From DATCMU01 sp036563245 (lineage in GTDB: Bacteria; Pseudomonadota; Alphaproteobacteria; Rhizobiales; Devosiaceae): DNA of 64,000 nucleotides. This document shows positions 1-8,224 of the stretch, piece after piece. Position 1 is the first letter of the stretch. Each line of letters begins with the position of its first letter. The position numbers were made by a program, and so were the translations under genes. The notes beneath the pieces are model-generated. The model did no database searches. It saw only the letters and a program-made list of their open reading frames with translations, and was not told where the DNA came from. Location of the stretch: NCBI GenBank assembly GCA_036563245.1, contig DATCMU010000006.1, forward strand, positions 1 to 64,000, given 5' to 3'.

Positions 1-291
1 AATGACCTTTCACTGGCCTACGGGAAGCAGCCTTTGGCCGAACCGCAGGACGATACTGTTACAGCCGCGATATCGAGGGTTCTTGACGCGGCCTCGATGG
101 TGGGCATGCCTGTGGGCATTTTCTGTTCGTCTCCGGCGGCGGCCGCCCGGCGGCTTGCCCAGGGCTTCCGGTTCGTCGTGCCGGGAAACGATGCGGGCCT
201 GCTGACAAAGGCAGCTCGGGAAGCACTCGCCGGCGCACGCGAAGAAGTCGCGGGCAGCATCGGTCAATCTCCGCGCGCAAGCGGATATTGA
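1..291 (+). CDS. HpcH/HpaI family aldolase, C-terminal part (5' end outside window)
   Basis: This is the last 96 codons of a class II, metal-dependent 2-keto-3-deoxy sugar-acid aldolase of the HpaI/RhmA type, which cleaves 2-oxo acids to pyruvate plus an aldehyde. The frame is open from base 1. It begins with NDLSLAYG, the end of the family GPNDLS motif, followed by the usual C-terminal GIFCSSP and RRLAQGF blocks. The gene stops at 289-291 and converges on the DapA-family operon across 64 bp. A full-length paralogue lies at 16565-17359. The N-terminal metal and catalytic residues are outside the window, so substrate cannot be judged; neighbours suggest a deoxy-sugar acid. Confidence 0.85.
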   Translation, partial: NDLSLAYGKQPLAEPQDDTVTAAISRVLDAASMVGMPVGIFCSSPAAAARRLAQGFRFVVPGNDAGLLTKAAREALAGAREEVAGSIGQSPRASGY

Positions 292-355
292 CCGATTTCC
301 AGCGTCTTCGGCGCTGAAGCCCTTCAGGTCAAACGCGCCGGTTCCGGCTGTTGGG

Positions 356-1243
356 CTAGCCGAAATACTGGTCGACCAGCGCTTCGATTTCCGCCCGCGC
401 GATACTATCTGGCGAAGCGGTCGGGCCGCGCACGAATGGAGTGGCGATCACACCCCTTTTGACCAGGATGGCTTTGTGGAGATGATAGAACAGGTCTCCG
501 CCCTGCGCGGCAAGCCTGTTCACAGCCATGATACGTCGATCGAAGAGATCGCGGGCGGCCGCCTCATCCCCCGTCAGCAGGGCCGACCATACTGCAAGAA
601 AGTCCTCCGGTTGGCTGCAAAACGGCATCGTGCCGCGGGCCCCGCGCCGAAACTCCTCGATCATGTAGCTGCCGCCGGCACCGCCAATCACCAGCATCGA
701 CTGGTCGACCCGCAAGACCATGGTTTGCACCTGTGTCACGGTGGGCAGGGTCTCGACCTTAATCGCGCAGATATCGGGAATGCGGTCAGCCAGGCGAAGC
801 GCCATATCCGGCGAAATCGGTCCCTGCGGCACGTCCTGGAGCACGATTGAAAGCTTGGCGCCGGACCCGATCCGGGTGAAATAGTCGACGACTGCTTCCG
901 CTCCTGTGGGGAGAAAGGAGGGCGGAAAGGCCATCAACGCATCCGCGCCGAGTTCCTTCGCCCGCATGGCCTGTTGCACAGCCATGTCGGTTCCCGCAGC
1001 CGAAACGTTCATCACCACCGGAACGCGGCCATTCACCGCCTTCACCACGATATCCAGCACATGGTCGCGTTCGGGGGCGCTCAGCTTGTGGATCTCGCTG
1101 CCAATCGCGATTCCAAGGCCGTGGACGCCCGCCTCCAGATTGAACTCAACCAGGCTTCGCAGGCTGTCGTCGTCAATTCTGCCCTGGGAATCGAAGGGGG
1201 TCACCAGGATGGGGACAATCCCCTCAAGAAACGCTTGCGTCAT
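356..1243 (-). CDS. DapA-family (dihydrodipicolinate synthase/N-acetylneuraminate lyase) protein
   Basis: A 295-residue (beta/alpha)8 lyase or dehydratase of the class I DapA superfamily, last gene of the minus-strand sugar operon. The Schiff-base lysine is K162 in the CAIKVET block, where family members carry it. Two normally conserved features are altered: the GTTGE motif reads GIAIGSE (about residues 44-50), and the YNVP tyrosine is replaced (LQDVP, Q136). True lysine-pathway DapA is therefore unlikely; a 2-keto-3-deoxy sugar-acid aldolase or dehydratase fits the neighbours. The ATG overlaps the stop of the mutarotase gene as ATGA, giving translational coupling. A longer upstream open frame exists but only antisense-like sequence precedes this ATG. 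Confidence 0.85.
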   Translation of the reverse strand: MTQAFLEGIVPILVTPFDSQGRIDDDSLRSLVEFNLEAGVHGLGIAIGSEIHKLSAPERDHVLDIVVKAVNGRVPVVMNVSAAGTDMAVQQAMRAKELGADALMAFPPSFLPTGAEAVVDYFTRIGSGAKLSIVLQDVPQGPISPDMALRLADRIPDICAIKVETLPTVTQVQTMVLRVDQSMLVIGGAGGSYMIEEFRRGARGTMPFCSQPEDFLAVWSALLTGDEAAARDLFDRRIMAVNRLAAQGGDLFYHLHKAILVKRGVIATPFVRGPTASPDSIARAEIEALVDQYFG

Positions 1244-1569
1244 CTTCCGGCCTCGGGTGTTGGTTCGAATCGGTAAGAAAATACCTCCTCCAGGGGAATC
1301 CGGATCGGGCGGGTGTCGGGATGACATTCCATCAGGGGCTGCATTTCGGCCCACCATCGCCACTGGATCGTGTCTGGGGGCGCGTCCTCTGCGTCGTCCT
1401 CGCGATCCTGGACTGCGAACAAGGTCAGGCCGTGCTTGTAGATGGAAAAGTTCAATATGCCGCGCGATCGCATCAGCGCGAGCATTTCCGGCCAGATGGC
1501 ATCGTGCCGGGCCTTGTATTCCGCCTCGCACCCGGGCTTGAGCGTCATTATCCAGGCTGACCGCTTCAT
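1240..1569 (-). CDS. rhaM: L-rhamnose mutarotase family protein
   Basis: A 109-residue protein of the RhaM family, cytoplasmic enzymes that interconvert alpha and beta anomers of L-rhamnose; relatives act on L-fucose. The N-terminal KPGCEAEYKARHDAIWPE block, the central NFSIYKHG strand and the W-rich WRWWAEM segment are characteristic, and length is normal (about 105 residues). It overlaps the stop of the upstream dehydratase gene and the start of the downstream DapA-family gene, both as ATGA. Its presence is the best clue that the operon handles a 6-deoxyhexose. Which anomer pair it uses cannot be read from sequence. Confidence 0.88.
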   Translation of the reverse strand: MKRSAWIMTLKPGCEAEYKARHDAIWPEMLALMRSRGILNFSIYKHGLTLFAVQDREDDAEDAPPDTIQWRWWAEMQPLMECHPDTRPIRIPLEEVFSYRFEPTPEAGR

Positions 1570-2732
1570 GGCGAAATGATCCGGTTGTCGTCGATATAGT
1601 CCCAGACGATGTCATAGCCCAGGCCCGGCCCGTCGGGGATCGGCACCATTCCGTCCGGGTCCATCAGGTCGCAGTTGCGACGCAAGTATGGATGTGGTGC
1701 ATCGTAGTCGACGCCCGGCCCCAGCAACCCGCGCTCATAGTATTCGCTGGTATCTTCGGAGGTCGCGCCCAGCGCATGCAGGTTGCCCCAGCCGGACATG
1801 TGGACCTCGCACCGGATGCCATAGGCCTCGCACACAATGGCGGTCTTGCGACAACCCGTCAGCCCGCCTCGCCGCACATCCATGCGGCTCATGTCCGAGG
1901 CTCCACGCAAGATCCACTCCGCGCGCGTGAAAACCCCGCCAGCCGCGATCTCCGGCGCAAGAATTGGAATGCTCAGTTCGCGGCAGACCCGAACGTAGCT
2001 TTCGACGCGATACTCGGGCATCGGGTGCTCGAACCAATAAAAGCCCAGCTTCTCCAGCTCGCGTCCAACCTGAATGGTCTCCTCTATCGTATGATAGGTG
2101 CCCCACACGTCGTACATCAGCACCATATCCGGGCCCACCGCCTCTCGCACGAGATGACAGGTCTCGATGTCTGCCTTGATGTTGGAGGGGCGGCCCGGCG
2201 TGGGCTGGCCGGTATCGGGGTTCCAGAAATAGTGCGGATGAATCTTGTAGGCTGTATAGCCCTCGGCCTTGCAGGCCAGCGCGTGGTCGGCATAGACCTG
2301 CGGTTTGCCGATATTCGGATAGGTCGTCGCATAGGCCTTGACCCGATCGCGCGCGCCGCCCATCACCTTGTAGACCGGCTGGTCGAACAGGCGTCCGGCA
2401 AGATCCCAGAGCGCCAGGTCAATTACGCTTGCAACCACCTCGGGTATGTTGGCCACCCACAGCCATTTCCAGATCATCTCCCGGTCGAGCGGATCCTGCC
2501 CGACCAGCAGGGATCGTATCCGGCCACATACCATTTCCTGCTCGAACGAGTTCAGGCCATCCTGATCGCCGTGCTTGCCGCCACCGAAGAAGTATCCGGT
2601 GACGCCTTCGTCGGTATCGATGCACACCACGGTCTGGTGCACCTCAGCGTTTGGGCGCGGCCGGCCATGCCCGATGTCCCATCGATCCGCATGCGTGCGG
2701 AATGCGATGACCCTGATATCGGATATCTTCAC
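1566..2732 (-). CDS. Enolase-superfamily (mandelate racemase type) sugar-acid dehydratase
   Basis: A 388-residue member of the enolase superfamily, enzymes that abstract the proton alpha to a carboxylate; in this context probably an aldonate dehydratase giving a 2-keto-3-deoxy acid. The N-terminal capping domain spans about residues 1-125. The barrel shows the metal ligands in order: D in LMYDVWG, E in YWFEHPMPE and E in LAPEIAAGG. The general-base region is AYKIHPHYF, and a His lies late in CEVHMSGWGN. The start is GTG at 2732, 11 nt after the UgpC stop, because the protein reads MKISDIRVIAF-like from there; the longer upstream frame only shadows ugpC. It is the second dehydratase of this operon. 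Confidence 0.88.
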   Translation of the reverse strand: MKISDIRVIAFRTHADRWDIGHGRPRPNAEVHQTVVCIDTDEGVTGYFFGGGKHGDQDGLNSFEQEMVCGRIRSLLVGQDPLDREMIWKWLWVANIPEVVASVIDLALWDLAGRLFDQPVYKVMGGARDRVKAYATTYPNIGKPQVYADHALACKAEGYTAYKIHPHYFWNPDTGQPTPGRPSNIKADIETCHLVREAVGPDMVLMYDVWGTYHTIEETIQVGRELEKLGFYWFEHPMPEYRVESYVRVCRELSIPILAPEIAAGGVFTRAEWILRGASDMSRMDVRRGGLTGCRKTAIVCEAYGIRCEVHMSGWGNLHALGATSEDTSEYYERGLLGPGVDYDAPHPYLRRNCDLMDPDGMVPIPDGPGLGYDIVWDYIDDNRIISP

Positions 2733-2743
2733 TATTGCACCCG

Positions 2744-3802
2744 TCAGGCCGCGCCGAGGCGCAATCCGGTTTCCTTGTCGAAGGCGTGCAAATTCTCGGG
2801 ACGTACCGTCAGGTGCACGGTATCGCCTGGACGAAGGTCGATCCGCTCGCGGGTCGTCACGAGAACCTGGTTGCCGCCCAGATCGATATTGAACTGGATT
2901 TCCGCCCCCGTAGGTTCGACCAGAACGACGGTTCCGGGAATGCCCTCTGCCGATATCTGGAAATGTTCGGGCCGCACGCCTGCGATGAATTCCAACCCCT
3001 CGGCCAACCCTGCGGGCGCCGGCACCAGGTTGGTAGTCCAACCCAGCACAACCTGGCCGGACGCGACCGAAGCGGGCATGAAGTTCATGGATGGAGAGCC
3101 TATGAAGCCGGCCACGAACTGGGTTCCCGGTCGATCATAGAGTTCGAGCGGCGCCCCCGTCTGGACAACGTGCCCGTCCTTCATGACGACAATCTTGTCC
3201 GCCATGGTCATGGCTTCGATCTGGTCATGGGTCACATAGACGATCGTCGTGCCGAGACGCTGGTGCAGTTCCTTGATTTCCGAGCGCATCTGGACGCGAA
3301 GCGCGGCATCGAGGTTCGAGAGCGGCTCATCGAAGAGAAACACCTTGGGATCGCGCACAATGGCCCGTCCCATGGCAACACGCTGCCGCTGACCGCCCGA
3401 CAATTGCTTGGGGTACCTGTCAAGCAACGGCTCAAGGCTCAAGATGGCGGCAGCCTTCTGGACCTTTTCCTTGATCTCGGCCTGGCTGACCTTGGCCAGC
3501 TTGAGCGCGAAGCCCATGTTCTCCGATACTTTCATATGCGGATAAAGGGCATAGTTCTGGAACACCATTGCGATGTCCCGGTTCTTCGGCAAAACCTCGT
3601 TGACGACTTTTCCATCAACCGAAATCTCGCCGCCATTGATCGTCTCAAGCCCGGCGATCGATCGAAGCAAGGTGGATTTCCCGCAACCGGAGGGGCCCAC
3701 CAGGACAACAAACTCGCCATCCGCCACGTCCAGATCGATGCCGTGAAGCACCTCCACTGCGCCGAATGATTTGCGGATCTCGCGTAGGTTTACTGAACCC
3801 AT
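2744..3802 (-). CDS. Sugar ABC transporter ATP-binding protein (UgpC/MsmX type)
   Basis: The 352-residue ATPase of the CUT1 importer encoded just upstream. Walker A is GPSGCGKST (about 36-44), the Q-loop is FQNYALYPHM, the signature is LSGGQRQR, Walker B with catalytic Glu is VFLFDEPLSNLD, and the switch is VTHDQIEAMT. A C-terminal TOBE/MOP regulatory domain fills about 235-350. The length is typical for UgpC/MalK homologues. It sits between two dehydratase genes, 1 nt after the RhmD-like one, so transport and catabolism are one transcriptional unit. Confidence 0.93.
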   Translation of the reverse strand: MGSVNLREIRKSFGAVEVLHGIDLDVADGEFVVLVGPSGCGKSTLLRSIAGLETINGGEISVDGKVVNEVLPKNRDIAMVFQNYALYPHMKVSENMGFALKLAKVSQAEIKEKVQKAAAILSLEPLLDRYPKQLSGGQRQRVAMGRAIVRDPKVFLFDEPLSNLDAALRVQMRSEIKELHQRLGTTIVYVTHDQIEAMTMADKIVVMKDGHVVQTGAPLELYDRPGTQFVAGFIGSPSMNFMPASVASGQVVLGWTTNLVPAPAGLAEGLEFIAGVRPEHFQISAEGIPGTVVLVEPTGAEIQFNIDLGGNQVLVTTRERIDLRPGDTVHLTVRPENLHAFDKETGLRLGAA

Positions 3803-3803
3803 T

Positions 3804-4967
3804 TCAATTCTCGTTCATTTCAAGGGCAGCCGAATGCCTGGTTTCGAAGAGTGCCGCGATGCTGGCTGGCGGCTGGTTGCCGGCGACATCATTGGGAACG
3901 TCGACCCGTCCTCCGGCCGGACGCGCCGCTTTGCCCATCAGTTCATAAAGTTGCGATCCCGGCCCACGGTCGACGAATTCCACGACCGCATCACGTTGGC
4001 GCGCGGCCGCCAACGACAACGCCCAGGGTTGCTCGCAGGTATTGTGCAGGATGACCGGGATATCCGCAGACCGGGCCATGTCCAGAATTCGCAGGCACTC
4101 AGTTATGCCACCCGCCCACGCCACATCAGGCTGAAGCACGTCGACCAGGCCCTCGCGGATGAGTTCATCGCAGTCCCATCGGGTGAAGCAGAAATTGCCC
4201 AGGGCCAGGCGCACATCGTTGCCGGCAACCTCCCGAAGGCGCCGCAATCCGTTCAGATCGTATGGCGGCAGGGGGTCTTCGATCCAATAGATGTCCAGGT
4301 CGCGCGCCGCCTCGGCAAAACGCAACGTGTAGTCGGCGTCCCATGCCATGAACGCGTCCAGCATGATCCGGCCCCCAGAGCCGGCGGCGGTCCGAAACGC
4401 CGACATGCACTCGATATTTGCGCGAAGGCCGTCTTCGCCGGAAGTCGGGCCATAAGGCATTGCCGCCTTCAGACCCCACCACTGGCCAACCATCGTCACT
4501 TCGCCCGGCCCCGTGGTGCAATATACCGGCAGATCAGGCTGGCTTGCGCCGCCCAGCAGGTCCACCAGCGCAACACCCCTGGTCTTGGCAAGCAGGTCCC
4601 ACAGGGCAATGTCCACGCCGGCAATCGACATCATGGTGAAGCCCGAACGATCGCAAGGCAGAAGCGAGTTGAACATCTGATCCCAGACGTCCTCGACATC
4701 GCCAATCGTGCGTCCCGATATCAGGCGGGACAGCTGGTGTTCGATGATGAGGGCAACCACTTCACCGCCATTCGTGCACGACCAGCCAACGACGCCGTCA
4801 TCGGACTCGATGCGCACGAAGACCTTCTTGGAAGGCCACATCCAGCTGGACCGGCGTTCCCCGAATTCGGGCCACCGCGACATTGGCGATGCGACGCGGC
4901 TCGTCTGCAGCTTCTGGGCCTGGAACCCGCAATCGACCGCAATCGCTTTTACTGAAACGATCTTCAT
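3804..4967 (-). CDS. L-rhamnonate dehydratase-like enolase-superfamily protein
   Basis: A 387-residue enolase-superfamily protein resembling L-rhamnonate dehydratase (RhmD): the N-terminal ATPMS-like block (ASPMSRWPEFGERRSSW), ALWDLLAKTRGV, an AMPYGPTSGEDG stretch at the place of the RhmD HWGPHDG loop, metal ligands D in IMLDAFMAWD and E in YWIEDPLPP, and the DVLQPDVAWAGGIT segment. RhmD-type enzymes dehydrate L-rhamnonate to 2-keto-3-deoxy-L-rhamnonate. The third-ligand and His-base regions read LALGNFCF and HNTCEQPW, diverged from RhmD (TSGEHHG; PHGSS), so substrate is uncertain. The ATG at 4967 overlaps the permease stop as ATGA. It is paired in one operon with the dehydratase at 1566-2732. 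Confidence 0.85.
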   Translation of the reverse strand: MKIVSVKAIAVDCGFQAQKLQTSRVASPMSRWPEFGERRSSWMWPSKKVFVRIESDDGVVGWSCTNGGEVVALIIEHQLSRLISGRTIGDVEDVWDQMFNSLLPCDRSGFTMMSIAGVDIALWDLLAKTRGVALVDLLGGASQPDLPVYCTTGPGEVTMVGQWWGLKAAMPYGPTSGEDGLRANIECMSAFRTAAGSGGRIMLDAFMAWDADYTLRFAEAARDLDIYWIEDPLPPYDLNGLRRLREVAGNDVRLALGNFCFTRWDCDELIREGLVDVLQPDVAWAGGITECLRILDMARSADIPVILHNTCEQPWALSLAAARQRDAVVEFVDRGPGSQLYELMGKAARPAGGRVDVPNDVAGNQPPASIAALFETRHSAALEMNEN

Positions 4968-5821
4968 CCCTTTACGGCCCCGGCAAGCAGGCCGCGAGTG
5001 AAGTAACGCTGGCCAAAGAAGAAGACGACCATGATGGGCAAGGCGACCAGTGTCGCAGCCGCGCCAACCCGGTTGAATTCGATGGTGAACAGCTCGACGA
5101 AGCTGGCGAGCCCGATGGTGACGGTCTTGTTCTGCGCCGATTCCAGCAGGATCGAAGCGAATGCAAATTCGCTCCAGGCGCCGACGAAATGCCACATCGC
5201 GGCCGTGATCAGTGCCGGTGTTGCAAGCGGCAACACGATCCTGGTCATGCTCTGCAGGCGGGACGCCCCGTCCATCATCGCGGATTCTTCGAGTTCGAAC
5301 GGGATCTCCCGCAGCGAAGACGCGATGATCCAGGTCGCGAACGGCAGGCCGAACGCCGAGTACAGCAGGATCAGCCCGATAAGGGAGTCCTGCAGGTTGA
5401 GCATGTTCATCAAGCGATAGGTCGGCAACAACAGGGCCGCACCCTGGAACATCCGCGAAATCAGCAGTCCGCCAAGGATCAGGTCGCGCCCCGGGAACTT
5501 GATGCGGCCGAACGCGTAACCGGCCAGTGTTCCAAAGAACACGACGAGGATGGTGGAGCTGACCGACACAATGAAGCTGTTCGAGATCAACGTCGGCCAG
5601 CGGAGCAATTGGCTGGACTGGGAATTGCTGTCGAACAGTGCCTGGTAGGCTTCCAGCGTGGGCTTGGCTGGCCAGAAGGTCAGCGGCAGGCTGGCCAGCT
5701 CACCGGTGGTCTTGAACGATGCCAGGACCAGCCAGAAGACCGGGAACAGGACATACGTCGCAATGACGATCCCGATCAGTGACATGACCGTCCAGTACAG
5801 GGGCCGTGCCGACTGGTTCAT
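4964..5821 (-). CDS. Carbohydrate ABC transporter permease (MalG type)
   Basis: A 285-residue inner-membrane permease with about six hydrophobic helices, beginning with an N-terminal TM near 11-33. The binding-protein-dependent transport EAA loop reads EESAMMDGASRLQSMTRIVLP, contacting the UgpC ATPase. It ends with RYFTRGLLAGAVKG, the typical MalG C terminus. The start at 5821 overlaps the stop of the preceding permease as ATGA. It is the second membrane subunit of the CUT1 importer whose binding protein is at 6741-8060. Confidence 0.93.
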   Translation of the reverse strand: MNQSARPLYWTVMSLIGIVIATYVLFPVFWLVLASFKTTGELASLPLTFWPAKPTLEAYQALFDSNSQSSQLLRWPTLISNSFIVSVSSTILVVFFGTLAGYAFGRIKFPGRDLILGGLLISRMFQGAALLLPTYRLMNMLNLQDSLIGLILLYSAFGLPFATWIIASSLREIPFELEESAMMDGASRLQSMTRIVLPLATPALITAAMWHFVGAWSEFAFASILLESAQNKTVTIGLASFVELFTIEFNRVGAAATLVALPIMVVFFFGQRYFTRGLLAGAVKG

Positions 5822-6705
5822 TTTTCTCCTCCCGCGGCCCACGACCGGCGATTGATGTAGAGATAGAGGGCGACGATCAGCATCAGGAACACCAGGTTCA
5901 CTACCGACATTGCCGCACCACCCCCCCAATTGAAGAACTGGAAGCTCTGCTGATAGATGTAGGTGGACATGATCTGGCTGGAGTTGGCCGGCCCTCCCCC
6001 CGTCGCCACCCAGGGCAACGTGAATTCGGCCGTGATCCAGATGATCGCGATCACCGTGACCGCCGTCAGCGAGAACGCGATATTGGGCAACACCACATAG
6101 CGGAAGCGCTCGAGGGCATTGGCACCATCCATCCGGCTTGCCTCGGTCTGCTCCGCGGGCACCGCACGGATCGCGGCACAAAGGATCAGCGCGACCAGCG
6201 GCATTTTTCGCCAGACCAGGATCACCACGAGCACCCACATCACCAGGTTCGGATTGCCAAGAAAGGATATCGGCTTGTCCGTCAGATGAAGGCGCGAGAT
6301 GGTATCGCCGATGATGCCGACCTGGCTGTGAAGCATCCACTTCCACGCCATGGCGGTTACGACATCGGGCAAGACCCATGGCAGCAGGATGAGGGCGCGC
6401 AGACCGGCCGTCAGCTTTGAATCAACAGCGAGGAACATGCCGACGGCCAGGCCTGTGGCCACGCACATAACGGTGCCGCCGAAGATCCAGATGACCGTGT
6501 TGCGCGCGACGGTGGGCAGCAATGGGTCATGCAACAGCGCCGCGAAGTTCGCGAGCGTTCCGAAACCCCTTTGCTGGCCCATCACGATTCGCGTCAGGCT
6601 AAGCGTTGCCACGTCCCAGGTCGGTCCGATGACGAACGCCAGAACCGCCGCGACGACTGGCAGTATCATGAAGTAGGCGAGCCATATGTCGCTGCGACGG
6701 TTCAT
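5818..6705 (-). CDS. Sugar ABC transporter permease (MalF type)
   Basis: A 295-residue membrane subunit with six predicted helices. The first TM runs from about residue 8. The EAA loop reads EQTEASRMDGANALERFRYV, about 100 residues from the C terminus, as expected. It lies 35 nt after the solute-binding protein gene and is coupled to the MalG-type gene by an ATGA overlap. It forms the heterodimeric channel of the CUT1 importer with that subunit. Confidence 0.93.
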   Translation of the reverse strand: MNRRSDIWLAYFMILPVVAAVLAFVIGPTWDVATLSLTRIVMGQQRGFGTLANFAALLHDPLLPTVARNTVIWIFGGTVMCVATGLAVGMFLAVDSKLTAGLRALILLPWVLPDVVTAMAWKWMLHSQVGIIGDTISRLHLTDKPISFLGNPNLVMWVLVVILVWRKMPLVALILCAAIRAVPAEQTEASRMDGANALERFRYVVLPNIAFSLTAVTVIAIIWITAEFTLPWVATGGGPANSSQIMSTYIYQQSFQFFNWGGGAAMSVVNLVFLMLIVALYLYINRRSWAAGGEK

Positions 6706-6740
6706 GCGAGGAGACCTTTCCGAGTGTCCCGATTCCGCGC

Positions 6741-8060
6741 TTAGCCGCGCAGGAGATCGATTTGCGTCTGCGCGGCCGAAGTCGCGGCATCCAGGGCTTC
6801 CTGTGCCGACTTCTGCCCGAGAACGACCTGCTGGATCGCGCCGCCAAGTGCGCTTTCAACCGCCGAAACGCCGATGAAGCGCGGCATGGCCTGAGCGCCC
6901 TCGAAGAGCGTGCCGGCCTTGTATGCCTTGACCCAGTTCGGCCAGACTTCGGCCAGCTTCGGCTCGTCCCAGGCCGCCTTGCCGGCGGGAACCCGGGCGA
7001 TTTCGGGATTGCCGCCCCAGACTTTCAGCTGCTCGTTCTGGGTCCAGAAATCGACGTAGTCGATGGCCGCTTGCGGGTTCTTGCTGCGCGCGGAGACCAT
7101 CAGCACGGCAGTGCCGTCCATGATCGCGGCGACCGGCGGGAAGGTGCCGGTGGGCTTGTCGGGCCGCGGGAACGGCGCGCCCTCCCAGTGCATACCCTCG
7201 GGAACCGGCCATGGTGTATTCAACCACGACAGCCCGATCCACATTGCGGCACGCCCCTGACCGAAAAGCTGCGCGGTGTCACGGAAATTCGTTTCCGTCA
7301 TTGCGCTGCCGGACGGGGTCGACCCATCGGCAATCAGGTCCGCATAGAGCTGCAACGCATCGACGCAACCCGGGTCGTTCAAGGTCACCTTGCCGGTTTC
7401 CTCGTCGAAGATCCGCCCGCCATTGGCATAGGCAATGCCCTCGAAGATGTTGATGTCGACCGGGGCGGTGGTCGCCGGGAATGCAATACCGGGACGGTCC
7501 GGCTTGGTCATTGCCTTGGCGTATTCGCGCAGTTCCGTCCATGTTTGCGGAGGCCGGTCAAAGCCCGCCTCCTTCATCGCGTCAGTATTGATTGCGATGA
7601 AGGACGCCATGTCGACATAGGTGGGCAAGCCGTAGAGCTTTCCATCATACATCCCGTCGGCCATGATCTCGGGAACGAGACGCTCTTTCCACTGCGCGAC
7701 CTTGTCGGCGCCCGCCAGCGCGTCGAGCGGCTGGATCATGCCGAAACCGGCGAATTCGGGAATGTCCTGGCCAAAGGCTATGACGACGTCGGCCAGCTTG
7801 TTGGTCTGAAATGCCGCCAGAAGCTTCTGCCTGCGGATCTGCCCGTTGAAGAACGAGTAGTCGAGATTGACCCCCGGATTGGCCGCGAGGAACCTGGCGT
7901 TTGCCGCGGGCCAGGCCTCGACCTCGGCGGGCGTGCCGCCGAACTTCCAGACCGAAAGCGCGCCCGAAGCCGCGCGGGCCCCGGTTGCGGGCAAGAGCGA
8001 CAGCGACGCAAGCGCCGTCGAACCCGCCAGGAAGTGACGTCGATTCAGTTTCATCTGCAT
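6741..8060 (-). CDS. Extracellular sugar-binding protein of CUT1 ABC importer (Tat-type signal)
   Basis: A 439-residue family 1 solute-binding protein, first gene of the minus-strand operon ending at 356. The N terminus carries a twin-arginine-like signal, NRRHFLAGS, followed by a hydrophobic stretch and an ATGARA cleavage site, so folded export to the periplasm by Tat is likely. The start at 8060 is preceded by GGGAGGG at good spacing; a longer frame to 8147 runs through the promoter and operator region and is rejected. The body shows the usual GLPTYVDM and NPQAAIDYVDFW motifs. It should deliver a sugar or sugar acid to the two permeases directly downstream. Confidence 0.92.
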   Translation of the reverse strand: MQMKLNRRHFLAGSTALASLSLLPATGARAASGALSVWKFGGTPAEVEAWPAANARFLAANPGVNLDYSFFNGQIRRQKLLAAFQTNKLADVVIAFGQDIPEFAGFGMIQPLDALAGADKVAQWKERLVPEIMADGMYDGKLYGLPTYVDMASFIAINTDAMKEAGFDRPPQTWTELREYAKAMTKPDRPGIAFPATTAPVDINIFEGIAYANGGRIFDEETGKVTLNDPGCVDALQLYADLIADGSTPSGSAMTETNFRDTAQLFGQGRAAMWIGLSWLNTPWPVPEGMHWEGAPFPRPDKPTGTFPPVAAIMDGTAVLMVSARSKNPQAAIDYVDFWTQNEQLKVWGGNPEIARVPAGKAAWDEPKLAEVWPNWVKAYKAGTLFEGAQAMPRFIGVSAVESALGGAIQQVVLGQKSAQEALDAATSAAQTQIDLLRG

Positions 8061-8104
8061 GGATTTCCCTCCCAGGAGTTGTGCCGTGCAATCCGGCAAA
8101 CAGC

Positions 8105-8124
8105 AATGATATACGAATATCATT
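8105..8124. promoter_or_regulatory. Operator-like palindrome O1 for the adjacent LacI regulator
   Basis: The sequence AATGATATACGAATATCATT is a near-perfect dyad with a central CG, as in LacI-family operators. It shares the consensus ATGAYATWCGWATRTCA with a second site at 8149-8166. The two centres are 43 bp apart, about four helical turns. It lies in the presumed leader of the minus-strand transport operon, between that operon and the lacI-type gene. Binding by the LacI protein is inferred from position and symmetry. Confidence 0.7.
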
Positions 8125-8137
8125 CGCTCTTGACGGA

Positions 8138-8166
8138 CGTTTAACAAAATGACATTCGTATGTCAA
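8138..8166 (-). promoter_or_regulatory. Candidate promoter of the transport operon overlapping operator O2
   Basis: On the minus strand a perfect -35 hexamer TTGACA (8166-8161) is followed after 16-17 nt by a weak -10 (TTAAAC or TAAACG, 8144-8138). The -35 lies inside operator O2 (8149-8166, ATGACATTCGTATGTCAA), so an occupied operator would block polymerase. The -10 is poor, so the exact start of transcription is uncertain. Confidence 0.55.
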
Positions 8167-8224
8167 CGCACGTTTTGACTCGCCGGACACGGGGCTGTCC
8201 GGGTGGGAAATGGAAGGACAATCG

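Noticed and set aside
300..316. Terminator hairpin between the partial aldolase and the DapA-family gene
   Set aside because: Only a 5-bp stem with no T-run on either strand.
356..1243. Lysine-pathway dihydrodipicolinate synthase dapA
   Set aside because: Key Thr and Tyr residues are replaced and the gene lies in a sugar operon.
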